DNA of 64,000 bases. Origin: Halomicrobium urmianum (lineage in GTDB: Archaea; Halobacteriota; Halobacteria; Halobacteriales; Haloarculaceae). Positions 10,095 to 19,501 of the stretch are shown in pieces. A program made the position numbers and the translations under genes. Location: contig NZ_CP084090.1 of the NCBI RefSeq assembly GCF_020217425.1, forward strand, positions 2,852,001 to 2,916,000, read 5' to 3'. The first letter of the stretch is position 1; each line of letters starts with the position of its first letter. The notes beneath the pieces were generated by a model, which was not told where the DNA came from, ran no database searches, and worked only from the letters and a program-made list of their open reading frames with translations.

Positions 10095-10548
10095 TCCGCC
10101 GGGCGATCCGCAGGAAGGCGAACGCGGCGCCCAGCAGCGCGGTGTTCTTCAGGAACTGGATCTGCTCTTGCTGGCGCTCCTGGGGGTCGTCGATCGTCCA
10201 GAAGTCGTGCATCACCGGGGTGACGCTGAGCAGGAAGGAGACGACGGCGGCGAGCGCCAGCGTCGGGAGCCGCCACAGCACGACGCCGACGGCACCGAGC
10301 AACAGCGACGCGCTCATGGCCGGGACTGTCTGCTCGGGCCGGGGCGCGCCTTTCGAACCGGCGTACTGGATCCGGCCTTCGAGATTGCGAAGGTTGTCGA
10401 TCGCCGTGAACGCCAAGACGCTCCCGAACAGGAGGCGGGCTATGAAGAACAGCCGCGAGTCCTCGATCGGCTGCTCCATGGTGACTGTCACTTCCTCGAT
10501 GCCAGAAGAGTCCGGTTCGTGCACGGCGGTTTTCTGGGACGGGCTCAT
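10078..10548 (-). CDS. DoxX-like small membrane protein
   Basis: 156 aa from MSPSQKTAVHEP; a Met at 10479 (MEQPIEDSRLFF) is an alternative start that would remove a hydrophilic leader. About four transmembrane helices follow: FFIARLLFGSVLAFTAID, MSASLLLGAVGVVLW, LALAAVVSFLLSV and ALLGAAFAFLRIA. The order and the loop HDFWTIDDPQERQQEQIQFLKN match the DoxX/DoxD-like family, whose members include quinone-linked and redox-associated membrane proteins. It is divergent from the ABC transporter genes. The specific role is unknown. Confidence 0.8.
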   Translation of the reverse strand: MSPSQKTAVHEPDSSGIEEVTVTMEQPIEDSRLFFIARLLFGSVLAFTAIDNLRNLEGRIQYAGSKGAPRPEQTVPAMSASLLLGAVGVVLWRLPTLALAAVVSFLLSVTPVMHDFWTIDDPQERQQEQIQFLKNTALLGAAFAFLRIARRSYRRN

Positions 10549-10627
10549 ATGGAACCTTAGCAATGTGACACTCTTATCGGTGCCGAGTATGTTTGCGACG
10601 ATACGTGTAATCCGCTGCTAGACGGCC

Positions 10628-10658
10628 GCTATCCAGCTATAACTGGATTATAGATAGC
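10628..10658. promoter_or_regulatory. Imperfect palindrome in the DoxX/ABC divergent region
   Basis: GCTATCCAG - CTATAA - CTGGATT(AT)AGATAGC: a perfect inner repeat ATCCAG/CTGGAT around TATAA, with outer GCTAT/ATAGC arms. It sits between divergent genes, 155 bp before the ABC ATPase ATG. It could be an operator or the TATA region of a divergent promoter. No other gene is seen in 10549-10812. Confidence 0.35.
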
Positions 10659-10812
10659 ACTGTCGGCGGAGCCCGGGCGGCGTTCGCTGGGACGGTCGGC
10701 GAAACCGTTTCTGAGCCCGGCAGTTGCTTGCGCGAACTCGGGCGACAATATTAGTGCGTCGCGGCCCCCACTCGAACCGTGACTCGACAGCCACCCGACG
10801 GGAGGGTCGCAG

Positions 10813-11784
10813 ATGCCTGAGTACGCCATCGCGGCCGACGACCTCAGCGTGACCTACAGCGACGGCACCCGGGCCGTTCGGGGCGTCGACCTGCGGGTCC
10901 CCGAAGGGGAGTTCTTCGGGTTCCTGGGCCCGAACGGGGCGGGGAAGACGACCACGATCAAGGTGCTGTCGACGCTGCTCTCGCCCACGGGCGGCGACGT
11001 GCGCGTCATGGGCCACGACGTCGAGGACGAGGCCGCCGCGGTCCGCCGCTCCATCGGGTACATGGCCCAGGAGACCAGCGTCGACCGCGACCTCACTGCG
11101 CGCGAGAACGTCCGATTCGCCTGCGACGCCTACGGCGTCCCCCGGAGCGAGCGAGCCGGGCGGATCGACGAACTGCTGGAGCTCGTGGACCTGGCCGACG
11201 TGGGGGACAAGCAGGCCAGCGAGTTCTCCGGCGGGATGAAGAAGCGACTGGACGCCGCGACGGCGCTGGTCCACCGGCCACCGCTGGTCTTCCTCGACGA
11301 GCCCACGACGGGCCTGGACCCCGCCGCGAGAAACCGCCTCTGGGAGTACTTCCGCCGGATCAACGACCAGGGGACGACCATCTTCCTCACCACGCAGTAC
11401 CTCGAGGAGGCCGACCAGCTCTGTGAGCGGCTGGCGGTGATCCGCGACGGCGAGATCGTCGTCACCGGCTCGCCCGCCGACCTCAAGCGCGAGGTCGGCG
11501 GCGAAGTGCTGGAACTGGACGTGAGCGCGGACGAGCGCGAGCGGGCCCGCCGCGTCCTCGAAGACGCCGATCCGATCGCTCCAGAGGACGGCGTCGAGGT
11601 GACCGACGACGGCCTCACCGTCACGTCGCGGCGGGCGCGAGAGATCGGGACCGACCTCCTCGTTGCGCTCCGGGACGCCGGGATCACGGTGACCGGATTC
11701 AACGTCCGGTCGCCGACGCTCGACGACGTGTTCCTGGCCGTGACGAACGAGGAGGCCGCCGAGCAGCGGGAGGTGGCCGAATGA
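10813..11784 (+). CDS. ABC transporter ATP-binding protein (DrrA-type)
   Basis: 323 aa cytosolic ATPase. Walker A GPNGAGKTT is at 39-47, Q-loop GYMAQE at ~83, signature FSGGMKKR at ~137, Walker B LVFLDEPTTGLDP at ~157-169, and the switch His region TTQYLEEADQLC. The C-terminal ~90 residues are the extra domain seen in DrrA/multidrug-type ATPases. It powers the ABC-2 permease encoded next. Family members export drugs, lipids or polymers; the substrate here cannot be read from the sequence. Confidence 0.93.
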   Translation: MPEYAIAADDLSVTYSDGTRAVRGVDLRVPEGEFFGFLGPNGAGKTTTIKVLSTLLSPTGGDVRVMGHDVEDEAAAVRRSIGYMAQETSVDRDLTARENVRFACDAYGVPRSERAGRIDELLELVDLADVGDKQASEFSGGMKKRLDAATALVHRPPLVFLDEPTTGLDPAARNRLWEYFRRINDQGTTIFLTTQYLEEADQLCERLAVIRDGEIVVTGSPADLKREVGGEVLELDVSADERERARRVLEDADPIAPEDGVEVTDDGLTVTSRRAREIGTDLLVALRDAGITVTGFNVRSPTLDDVFLAVTNEEAAEQREVAE

Positions 11785-11809
11785 GCGGCAGGCTGCAGGA
11801 GGTGAGTCG

Positions 11810-12655
11810 ATGAGCCGCGACGGCGGCGGCAACAGCTACCTCGCCGACGTATGGACCAACTACCGTCGGTGGACGCTGAAGGCCGTCCGGAACCCCTTCG
11901 TCATCACGGGGTCGCTCCTCCAGCCGATCATCTTCTTCGTGCTGTTCACGCAGGTGTTCGGCGGCATCGCCACGCAGGCGCTGGAGTCCAACGGCGCGGC
12001 GATCAGCTACGAGACGTACCTCGTGCCGGCCATCGCCGTCCAGGTGTCGCTGGCCGCGGCGGCGTCGTCCGGGATCGGCCTCGTCAACGACATCGAGGAG
12101 GGGATGTTCGACAAGGTCCTCGTGACGCCGATGCGCCGCTCCGCGGTCTTCCTCGGGAAGAGCCTCGCGGAGATCACCCGCATCGCCGCCCAGATCGTCA
12201 TCATTCTCGTCCTGGGCGCGCTGCTTGGCGCGCGCTACCAGACGGGCCTCGCCGGCATGCTCGGCATCGTCGCCGTCGGCGTCGTCTTCTCGCTGTGGTT
12301 CACCGCGTTCTCGAACATCGTCGCGCTGGTGACCCGCGACCAGGAGTCGACGATCATCGGCGCGAACATCCTCCAGTTCCCCCTGCTGTTCGTCTCCAGC
12401 GCCTTCCTCCCGCTGGACGCACTGCCCGGCTGGATCCAGGTCGTCGCGCGGTTCAACCCGATCACCTACGGCGTCGACGCCGCGCGGGCGCTGACGCTCG
12501 ACCGAGACGTGCTGACCGTGCTCGACGTCACCGCCTTCGGCGGCATCTGGGACACGCTCGTCCCCGCGCTGGCCGTCCTCCTCGCGCTTGACCTCGTACT
12601 CGGCGGCGCGGCAGTCGTCATGCTCAATCGGGCCGCTGGGACAGCAGTCGAGTGA
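11810..12655 (+). CDS. ABC-2 type permease (DrrB-type)
   Basis: 281 aa with six predicted membrane spans in the ABC-2 pattern: IITGSLLQPIIFFVLFTQVF, then VSLAAAASSGIGLV, AQIVIILVLGALLG, VAVGVVFSLWFTAF, ANILQFPLLFVSSAFLP and the last at ALAVLLALDLVLGGAAVVML. The conserved IEEGMFDKVLVTPMRRS coupling segment is present. It follows the ATPase gene by 25 nt, so the pair makes an exporter in the cell membrane. Confidence 0.92.
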   Translation: MSRDGGGNSYLADVWTNYRRWTLKAVRNPFVITGSLLQPIIFFVLFTQVFGGIATQALESNGAAISYETYLVPAIAVQVSLAAAASSGIGLVNDIEEGMFDKVLVTPMRRSAVFLGKSLAEITRIAAQIVIILVLGALLGARYQTGLAGMLGIVAVGVVFSLWFTAFSNIVALVTRDQESTIIGANILQFPLLFVSSAFLPLDALPGWIQVVARFNPITYGVDAARALTLDRDVLTVLDVTAFGGIWDTLVPALAVLLALDLVLGGAAVVMLNRAAGTAVE

Positions 12656-12678
12656 CGCTGGCCGCCGCCGGGACCGGC

Positions 12679-12734
12679 GTCCGGGCGAACTTCGTGAGGC
12701 CGGGCTCGGGAGACGAGCGAAGCGAGTCTGCCGG
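12679..12734 (+). repeat. 56-bp REP-like element, copy A
   Basis: A single copy of a 56-bp repeat that also occurs twice at 40.9-41.05 kb without any gap in alignment (about 79-84% identity by my count). It holds a constant GAGGCCGGGCT segment and a small palindrome, GACGAGCGAAGCGAGTC. It lies between the ABC permease and aroA, outside genes. Confidence 0.75.
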
Positions 12735-12784
12735 TGTAGAGTGATGCCGGTAGCCTCTTGACGAGCGGCGTCGACGGCCCGGAC

Positions 12785-14074
12785 ATGGACGCAGACGTCT
12801 CTCGCTCCACGGTTCGGGGGACCGCGCAGGCGCCCCCCTCGAAGAGCTACACGCACCGCGCCATCCTGGCGGCCGGCTACGCCGACGGCGCGCTGGTGCA
12901 CGATCCCCTCGTGAGCGCCGATACGAAGGCGACGATGCGCGCCGTCACGAAGTACGGCGGCAGCGTCGGCCTCCGCGACGACGGCGCGACGCTTTCCGTC
13001 GACGGGTTCGACGGCGACCCGGAGACCCCGGCCGACGTGATCGACTGCGCCAACAGCGGCACCACGATGCGACTCGTCACCGCCACGGGCGCGCTGCAGG
13101 ACGGCCTGACGGTGCTGACCGGCGACGACTCCCTGCGCTCCCGGCCGCAGGGACCGCTGCTGGACGCAATCGAGCAACTGGACGGCCGCGCGGAGAGCAC
13201 CCGCGCCAACGGCCAGGCGCCGCTGGTGGTCGGAGGTCCCGTCGAGGGCGGGGCGGTGTCCATCCCGGGCGACGTCTCCTCGCAGTACATCACGGCGCTG
13301 CTGATGGCCGGCGCGGTCACCGACGATGGCGTCGAGGTGGACCTGACGACGGAACTGAAGTCCGCGCCCTACGTCGATATCACGCTGGAGGTGCTGGAGG
13401 ACTTCGGCGTCGAGGCCGAGCGCACCGACGCGGGATTCGCCGTCCCCGGCGGCCAGTCCTACGAGCCCGTCGGCGGCGAGTACCACGTCCCCGGCGACTT
13501 CTCGTCGATCTCCTACCTGCTGGCCGCCGGCGTGCTGGCGGCCGAGGACGAACTGACGATCACCTCGGCGTACCCGAGCGCGCAGGGCGACACCGCCATC
13601 GTCGACGTCGTCGAGCGGATGGGCGGCGACGTCGACTGGGACCGCGAGGACGGCGTCATCACCGCCCGGCGGTCCGACCTCTCCGGCGTCGAGGTCAGCG
13701 TCGCCGACACGCCGGACCTCCTGCCGACCATCGCCGTGCTGGGGGCCGCCGCGGACGGCACGACCCGCATCGTCGACGCCGAACACGTCCGCTACAAGGA
13801 GACCGACCGCGTCAGCGCGATGGCCGAAGAACTGTCGGCGATGGGCGCCAGCGTCGAGGAGGAACAGGACGCACTGATCGTCCACGGCGGTGAGTCGGAG
13901 CTACGCGGTACCGCGGTCGACGGTCGCGCCGACCACCGCATCATCATGTCGCTGGCCGTCGCCGGACTGGTCGCCGACGGGACCACGACCGTCGAAGGCA
14001 TCGAGCACGTCGACGTCTCGTTCCCCGGGTTCTTCGACGTGCTGTACGATCTGGGAGCGACTGTCGACAGGTGA
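12785..14074 (+). CDS. aroA: 3-phosphoshikimate 1-carboxyvinyltransferase (EPSP synthase)
   Basis: 429 aa enzyme of the shikimate pathway that joins PEP to shikimate-3-phosphate. Conserved parts are the N-terminal [23 protein letters not shown], GDxSLRSRP, the [11 protein letters not shown] region and the late [10 protein letters not shown]. The start is ATG 12785 ([21 protein letters not shown]). Its 3' end forms part of a 14-bp inverted repeat and a direct repeat just downstream. aroC lies 3.5 kb away. Confidence 0.96.
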   Translation: MDADVSRSTVRGTAQAPPSKSYTHRAILAAGYADGALVHDPLVSADTKATMRAVTKYGGSVGLRDDGATLSVDGFDGDPETPADVIDCANSGTTMRLVTATGALQDGLTVLTGDDSLRSRPQGPLLDAIEQLDGRAESTRANGQAPLVVGGPVEGGAVSIPGDVSSQYITALLMAGAVTDDGVEVDLTTELKSAPYVDITLEVLEDFGVEAERTDAGFAVPGGQSYEPVGGEYHVPGDFSSISYLLAAGVLAAEDELTITSAYPSAQGDTAIVDVVERMGGDVDWDREDGVITARRSDLSGVEVSVADTPDLLPTIAVLGAAADGTTRIVDAEHVRYKETDRVSAMAEELSAMGASVEEEQDALIVHGGESELRGTAVDGRADHRIIMSLAVAGLVADGTTTVEGIEHVDVSFPGFFDVLYDLGATVDR

Positions 14075-14109
14075 GGCGACGGCCGAACCAATTCTACAGT
14101 CGCTCCCAG
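14051..14109. repeat. 14-bp perfect inverted repeat spanning the aroA stop
   Basis: CTGGGAGCGACTGT (14051-14064) is perfectly inverted at 14096-14109. The left arm is aroA coding sequence and the stop (14072-14074) is in the loop. This could form a strong terminator stem. Confidence 0.75.
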
Positions 14110-14152
14110 CCGAGGGCGCCACTGTCGACAGGTGAGGCGATGGCCGAGCCAA
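14060..14152 (+). repeat. Direct repeat of the aroA 3' end
   Basis: The 32 bp from 14060-14091, covering the last aroA codons, its stop and 17 bp beyond, recur at 14121-14152 with two base changes (period 61 bp). Together with the overlapping inverted repeat this shows local duplication of the gene's end. Confidence 0.75.
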
Positions 14153-14203
14153 CCGACGGTAGTCCTGACAGAAGCGACCGAAAACAGTGAAAGCCGCGGC
14201 CGC

Positions 14204-14857
14204 TCAGTAACCGAGCTGCTCGCGGATCAGCACGACGGTCGTCCGGTCGTCCTCGAGCTCCTGGCGGAATATGAGCTGCTTGGCGATGGCGGACTCGACG
14301 CCGTAGGCCTCCTGTGCGCGCTCGTTCTCGAGGGGGTAGGCCACCGATGCGAGGCGGTCGAGCGCGTCCTCGAGCGTCGGCACGACCTTGTTCACGCCGC
14401 TGACGATGACGACGTTGCTGGCGGCAAAGGGATAGGCGCCGATCCGGCTGCCCGAGCGGTCGGCCGCGACGAGTTCGCCGGTCTGTGAGACGGCGTTGAT
14501 GCCGCCGAGGAAGTAGTCGGCGGTCTGTGACTCCCGGCGGGCGGCCTGGCGCTCGGCGTCGTCGTCGATGCTCCAGATCTCGTCCGGGAGGCTCTCCCAC
14601 TCGTGGTCGCCTTCGGACAGGTACTCGACGAAGCCGATCTCCTCGAGGGTGGTCGAGTGGCCGTTCATCACCGAGGCGCCGGCGGGAATCTGCGACTGGA
14701 CCGTCTCCAGCGCCTCCTCGGCCGAGTCCACGACGACGACGTCGAACCCGTTGGCTTCGAGGTGTTCGACCGTCTCCTCGACGGTCTCGTCGTCCGGCAG
14801 TTCGTCGAGATCCGCGTCGATCTCCGCGTCGGCTACGTAGTCGGATTTCTGTGACAT
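14204..14857 (-). CDS. LUD-domain protein (LutC/YkgG-like)
   Basis: 217 aa. A short acidic lead (~1-30) precedes a LUD domain: FDVVVVDSAEEALETVQSQIPAGASVMNGHSTTLEEIGF, ADYFLGGINAVSQTGELVAAD and ASNVVIVSGVNKVVPTLEDALDRL. LUD proteins are subunits of the lactate-utilisation complex, but single LUD genes like this one often stand alone. No lutA/lutB partner is nearby, so the role is uncertain. Confidence 0.85.
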   Translation of the reverse strand: MSQKSDYVADAEIDADLDELPDDETVEETVEHLEANGFDVVVVDSAEEALETVQSQIPAGASVMNGHSTTLEEIGFVEYLSEGDHEWESLPDEIWSIDDDAERQAARRESQTADYFLGGINAVSQTGELVAADRSGSRIGAYPFAASNVVIVSGVNKVVPTLEDALDRLASVAYPLENERAQEAYGVESAIAKQLIFRQELEDDRTTVVLIREQLGY

Positions 14858-15061
14858 GTTGCGATCAGTCTACGCGTATCCGTAACGCCGAGACGGCCTT
14901 AAGCGCTCGCGGACACCGGTGTCAGGTGGTTACACCGGTATCACCGGGTCACCGCGGCAGTTGCGGTGCGGTCGACGGCGGCCGGGCCGGCGTGGCCGTC
15001 GCGTGCGAACGAGTTGCGACCCGCCGCTCCCTTTTTTCAGTCTCGTGACCTATCCCCGACC

Positions 15062-16287
15062 ATGTTCCGCGAGGACGTGCTGCAGGGGCTCCGAGACGAG
15101 TACGAGAAAGACGGCCGCCTCTTCCCGGCCTACGGGAGCTACTGCTTCGCCGGCGTCCCGGGGACGATCCGATCGGTGCTCGACGCTGGCGGAGAGCGGT
15201 CGCTGCCCGGGGACGTGTTCACTGGCGTCGACGCGGACGTCGAGCGAGTCGTCGCCGTGGTCGTGGACGGCTACGGCCTCGATTCGTGGCGACGGGACCG
15301 CGAGTCGGACCCGTTCATCGACCGCCTGACCGAGCGCGGGACCGTGACGCCGCTGACCTCCTGTTACCCCTCGGAGACGGCCGCGGCGATGACGACCTTC
15401 GAGACCGGCGATCTACCTTGCGAGCACGGCCGCGTCGGCTGGAACGTCTACGAGCCCGAGACCGACCGGACGTTCCTGGCGTTCACCGGCGAGGTCGAGA
15501 GCGGCGACGAGGAGGGAGCCGTGGCCGAGGAGGCCTTCGATGGAATCACTACCACTACGAGGACCTGGCCGGGATCGACTGCCACAAGGTCGAGCCGTTC
15601 GACGTGGCGGTCCCGGGCGTCACGGAGCACGTCTACGACGGGCTCGACGGGTTCGGGCAGCGACTGGCCGACGTCACGACGCGGAGCGACGCGCCCGCGT
15701 ACGTCCACGCGTACCTCGACCACGTCGACCGCGTCTCGCACCACGAGGGGACCGAGAGCGACGGGTTCCGGGAGACCGTGGCGACCGTCTGCGACGAGCT
15801 GTCGGCCTTCGTCGACGGGCTGGAGGACGAGGTCGCCCGCGAGACGCTCCTGCTGGTGACGGCCGATCACGGCCACGTGAACACGGACCCGGAGCGGAAC
15901 GTCGACCTCTCGGAGCGCGACGCGCTGGTGGCGGCCCTCCGGCGACACGCGGACGGAACGCCGATCAGGATGTCGGGGAGCCCGCGGAACGTCCACCTGC
16001 ACCTGCGGGACGACGGCGTATCGGAGGCACTGGCGGCGCTGTCGGACCTCGACGTAGCGACGTTCACGCGCGACGAGGCACTGGATCGCGGCCTGTTCGG
16101 CGATAGAGAGTCGAGCGACCGGTTCCGTCGCCGCTGCGGTGACCTCGTCGTCACCCACCGCGACCTCGGGACGTGGTTCGGCGACGCCGAGCCGGACGAG
16201 CTGGACCTGGTGGGAATGCACGGCGGGTTACATCCCGACGAGATGTTGGTACCGTTCGCGGCGGTGCGGGTCGACCGGCTCCGGTGA
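15062..16287 (+). pseudogene. Alkaline-phosphatase-superfamily hydrolase, split by a frameshift
   Basis: Two adjoining frames make one protein of about 408 aa (nucleotide pyrophosphatase/phosphodiesterase type). The first (from ATG 15062) carries VVVDGYGLDSW and the nucleophile region CYPSETAAAMTTFETG, and runs to ~15540. The second resumes in the next frame with NHYHYEDLAG, YVHAYLDHVDRVSHHEG and the metal motif VTADHGHVN. One base is missing near 15541-15545. The active-site residues are otherwise intact on both sides, so this may be a sequencing error or a fresh mutation rather than old decay. Confidence 0.85.
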
Positions 16288-16386
16288 CGTCGTCCACCCG
16301 ACCCGACCAGTTGAATTTAACGTGGTTGTACATACTCTGGCTGACTTTCAACGTCGTTTAGTCTCCTGCCCGGTTCGGTTCCGTCG

Positions 16387-17196
16387 ATGACGAGTCGACG
16401 CGACGGCGGGCGGATCGCCGGGGACGGGGAGTCGGCGGGGGAGGCCGGCTCCGAGTCGCCGTCGCAGTCAGTCGAGTCTGGAGGAATCGAACCCGACGAA
16501 GGGGACGAGCCGGACGGGGTCACGTTCGGCTGGTCCGGCCTGCGCGCCGGGTTCGTGACCTGCGCTCCCGTCGCGCTCGGCGTCGCCGGATACGGTATCG
16601 CCTTCGGCGTCCTGGCGGACCGGGCCGGGCTGAGCCTTGCGGAGGCGACGCTGATGAGCGCCGTCGTGCTGGCGGGGGCCTCCCAGATCATCGCCGTCGA
16701 GCTCTGGGCGGACCCGATCCCGGCCGCGGCCATCGTGCTGGCGGTGTTCGCGGTGAACCTGCGGTACTCGCTGATGGGGGCCGCGCTCCGGCCCTGGTTC
16801 CGGACGCTCTCGCCGGCGAAGGTCTACGGTAGCCTGTTCTTCATGGCCGACGAGAACTGGGCGCTGACGATGCGCGACCTGACGTCCGGGAGCGGGCGCG
16901 GCGCGTTCCTGCTCGGCAGCGGCCTCGCGATGTGGCTCTTCTGGGTCGCGTCGACGGTGGCCGGCGTCGCCGTCGGCGGCGTCGTCGGCGACCCCGCCAG
17001 GCTCGGGCTGGACTACGCGCTCGTCGCGGTGTTCGTCGCGCTGGCGGTCGAACTCTGGGACGGGTCGTCGTCGATCGTCCCGTGGACGGTCGCGCTCGGG
17101 ACGGCGCTGGTCACCGCTCAGCTGCTCTCTGGGCAATGGCACGTCCTCGCGGGCGGCGGCGCGGCCGCGGTCGTCGAGGTGATCCGAAGTGACTAG
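16387..17196 (+). CDS. azlC: AzlC-family branched-chain amino acid exporter, large subunit
   Basis: 269 aa. A polar N-terminal stretch (~1-50) precedes the AzlC domain: GLRAGFVTCAPVALGVAGYGIAFGVLADRAGLS, LAGASQIIAVELWA, and further membrane spans to the C terminus. AzlC and AzlD together export branched-chain amino acids in characterised bacteria. The gene overlaps azlD by 8 nt, so the two are coupled. A link to the ilv/leu genes at the window start is plausible but not shown. Confidence 0.9.
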   Translation: MTSRRDGGRIAGDGESAGEAGSESPSQSVESGGIEPDEGDEPDGVTFGWSGLRAGFVTCAPVALGVAGYGIAFGVLADRAGLSLAEATLMSAVVLAGASQIIAVELWADPIPAAAIVLAVFAVNLRYSLMGAALRPWFRTLSPAKVYGSLFFMADENWALTMRDLTSGSGRGAFLLGSGLAMWLFWVASTVAGVAVGGVVGDPARLGLDYALVAVFVALAVELWDGSSSIVPWTVALGTALVTAQLLSGQWHVLAGGGAAAVVEVIRSD

Positions 17197-17545
17197 CCCG
17201 CCGCCCGCAGCGAACAGCGCGCTGGTCGCCGTGAGTGACCCCCTCGCCCTGCGCCCGTGGGTCGTCCTCGTCGTGGCGGCCACGGCCGTCGTGACCTACC
17301 TCACGAAGGTCGGCGGGATCTGGCTGCTGAGCCGCGTCGAGGTCAGCGACCGTGTCAGGGCCGGGCTGGAGGTGCTCCCGGGCGCGATCGTCGTCGCGGT
17401 GCTGGGCCCGCAACTCGCCGAGGGCGGGCCGCCGGAGTGGGCCGCGGCCGCCGTCGTCGCGCTCGTCGCCCGGCGGACGGGGAACATCCTCCTCTCGCTG
17501 GCCGCCGGGGTGGGCGCCGTCGTTGCGTTCCGGGCACTCCTGTGA
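17189..17545 (+). CDS. azlD: AzlD-family small transport subunit
   Basis: 118 aa with four predicted membrane helices (VVLVVAATAVVTYLTK, VLPGAIVVAVLGPQL, WAAAAVVALVARR, ILLSLAAGVGAVVAF). It starts at GTG 17189 inside the azlC 3' end. The YLTKVGGIWLL segment is typical of AzlD. It is the partner of AzlC in the membrane exporter. Confidence 0.9.
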   Translation: MTSPPPAANSALVAVSDPLALRPWVVLVVAATAVVTYLTKVGGIWLLSRVEVSDRVRAGLEVLPGAIVVAVLGPQLAEGGPPEWAAAAVVALVARRTGNILLSLAAGVGAVVAFRALL

Positions 17546-17605
17546 CGTCCCCTCCGGCTCGCGGTACTGTAACCTTGAAATGGCCCCGTCCCGCACGCGT
17601 AGGTA

Positions 17606-18805
17606 ATGAACGGGAACGAGTTCGGCCGGCTCTTTCGTGTGACGACCTACGGCGAGTCACACGGGGAGGCTATGGGGTGTACCGTCTCCGGCGTCCCGGC
17701 CGGCGTCGAGCTGTCCGAGGAGGACATTCAGGAGGACCTCGACCGCCGGAAGCCCGGCCAGTCGATGATCACGACCTCGCGAGGGGAACCCGACAAGGTG
17801 GCGATCCAGTCGGGACTGCAGGACGGCTACACGACGGGCACGCCCGTCGGGATGGTCATCCAGAACAAGGACGCCCGCTCGGGCAAGTACGAGCCGTTCA
17901 TCACGGCGCCGCGGCCCTCGCACGGCGACTACACCTACTCGGCCAAGTTCGGCACGCGCAACTGGGGCGGCGGCGGGCGCTCCTCGGCGCGTGAGACGGT
18001 CAACTGGGTGGCCGCCGGAGGCATCGCCAAGCAGGTGCTGGAGCAGAGCGAGTACGACGTCCAGATCAAGGCCCACGTCGACCAGATCGGCGACGTGAAA
18101 GCGGGCGAGGTGACCTGGGAGGACATGCTGGAGCACACCGAGGAGAACGAGGTCCGGTGCGCCGACCCCGAGGCGGCCGAGGAGATGCGCGACCTCGCCG
18201 ACGAGTACCAGAAAGCGGGCGACTCCATCGGCGGGGCCATCTACTTCGAGTGCCGCGGCGTCCCCCGCGGCCTCGGCGCACCCCGGTTCGATTCGTTCCC
18301 CGCCCGCCTCGGCCAGATGATGTACTCGATCCCCGCCGTGAACGACTTCGAGTACGGCATCGGCCGCGACGCGCGGACTGCGACAGGAACGGAGTACACC
18401 GAGGACTGGGAGTTCGACGAGAACGGGGACCCCACCCCGGTCGGCAACGACCACGGTGGCATCCAGGGCGGCATCACGACCGGCGATCCCATCTACGGCG
18501 AGGTCACCTGGCACCCGCCCGTCTCCTTCCCCAAGACCCAGAAGACGGTCGACTGGGAGACCGGCGAGGAGAAGGAGATCACGGTCACGGGTCGCCACGA
18601 CCCCGTGCTCCCGCCGCGGGCCGTCCCGGTCGTCGAGGCGCTGCTGTACTGCACCGTGCTGGACTTCATGCTGCTGGGCGGCCGGATCAATCCCGACCGG
18701 CTCGACGACCGACCGGGCGAGTACGACACCGACTACCACCCCTCCAGTCCGCAGAACGATCCCGAGGACGCGGACACCCACGCCAGGACCGTCGACGAAG
18801 ACTGA
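17606..18805 (+). CDS. aroC: Chorismate synthase
   Basis: 399 aa FMN-dependent lyase making chorismate from EPSP. Diagnostic segments are TTYGESHGEAMGCTVSGVPAG near the N terminus, RRKPGQS, the central GGGRSSARETVNWVAAGGIAK, and the late GGIQGGITTGDPI and HDPVLPPRAVPVVEAL. The start is ATG 17606. The C-terminal ~30 residues are an acidic haloarchaeal tail. It is followed by the glycosylase gene after 33 nt, which may be co-transcribed. Confidence 0.97.
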   Translation: MNGNEFGRLFRVTTYGESHGEAMGCTVSGVPAGVELSEEDIQEDLDRRKPGQSMITTSRGEPDKVAIQSGLQDGYTTGTPVGMVIQNKDARSGKYEPFITAPRPSHGDYTYSAKFGTRNWGGGGRSSARETVNWVAAGGIAKQVLEQSEYDVQIKAHVDQIGDVKAGEVTWEDMLEHTEENEVRCADPEAAEEMRDLADEYQKAGDSIGGAIYFECRGVPRGLGAPRFDSFPARLGQMMYSIPAVNDFEYGIGRDARTATGTEYTEDWEFDENGDPTPVGNDHGGIQGGITTGDPIYGEVTWHPPVSFPKTQKTVDWETGEEKEITVTGRHDPVLPPRAVPVVEALLYCTVLDFMLLGGRINPDRLDDRPGEYDTDYHPSSPQNDPEDADTHARTVDED

Positions 18806-18838
18806 TCCGCGTGGAGCTACCTAGCTACGAGAACTGAG

Positions 18839-19465
18839 ATGGACGCCAACCAGGAGACCGTAGCGAACCCCTTCGGCATGGACGAGGAGTGTCAGAACTG
18901 CCCCGCGCTCTGCGAGACGCGGGAGACTATCGCCCACGGCTACGGCGACGTCGGGGCGGACTTTATCGTCCTCGGCGACAGCCCCAGCGAGGGTGCCGAC
19001 GAGACTGGGATCCCCTTCGTCGGGGAGCAAGAGCGCGAACTGCTGGACGTCCTGGCCGCCGTCGACCTCTGCGAGGACCCCGACGCCGCGGAGCCGAAGC
19101 TGAACGGCGTCTTCCTCACCTACGTCACGCGCTGTCGCCACCCGGACCGCGACGCCACCGACGAGGAGGTCGTCAACTGCGAGCCGTACCTCAACAGCGA
19201 GGTGCGGATGATCAACCCCGAACTGCTGCTCCCCGTCGGCCAGCGGCCGCTGGAGGAACTGGCCTTCGAGTACACCACGATGAGCGAGGACGAACTCGAC
19301 GTCCGGGAGCAACACGCCACGACGCTCCGCGGGCGCGGGTTCGAGATTATCCCCGTGATCCCGCCGGCGGAGCAGACCGACGAGGAGCGCGAGGAGCTTC
19401 TGGAACACCTCTCGGAGACGCTGGGGCGCGACTACCGCCAGACGAAGGGTCGGCGCGCCCGGTAA
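18839..19465 (+). CDS. udg: Family 4-type uracil-DNA glycosylase
   Basis: 208 aa base-excision-repair enzyme. Motif 1 reads GDSPSEGADETGIPFVG (family GEAPGxxE-type) at ~43-59. Cysteines C18, C21, C25 and the later pair near 100 and 116 (TRCRHPDR...VVNCEPYL) fit the 4Fe-4S-bearing archaeal family. The LLPVGQRPLEEL segment follows. It would remove uracil from deaminated GC-rich DNA. Some cysteine spacing differs from textbook family 4, so the exact subfamily is open. Confidence 0.85.
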   Translation: MDANQETVANPFGMDEECQNCPALCETRETIAHGYGDVGADFIVLGDSPSEGADETGIPFVGEQERELLDVLAAVDLCEDPDAAEPKLNGVFLTYVTRCRHPDRDATDEEVVNCEPYLNSEVRMINPELLLPVGQRPLEELAFEYTTMSEDELDVREQHATTLRGRGFEIIPVIPPAEQTDEEREELLEHLSETLGRDYRQTKGRRAR

Positions 19466-19501
19466 CGTCTCGTTGTCTCTACCCGTCTCCGCTTCCCCGC
19501 T

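Noticed and set aside
11699-13885. 728-aa minus-strand open frame opposite the ABC permease and aroA
   Set aside because: Shadow frame; the plus strand is certain.
15541-15545. Programmed frameshift in the phosphatase gene
   Set aside because: No slippery heptamer or downstream structure that I can see; a plain indel is simpler.
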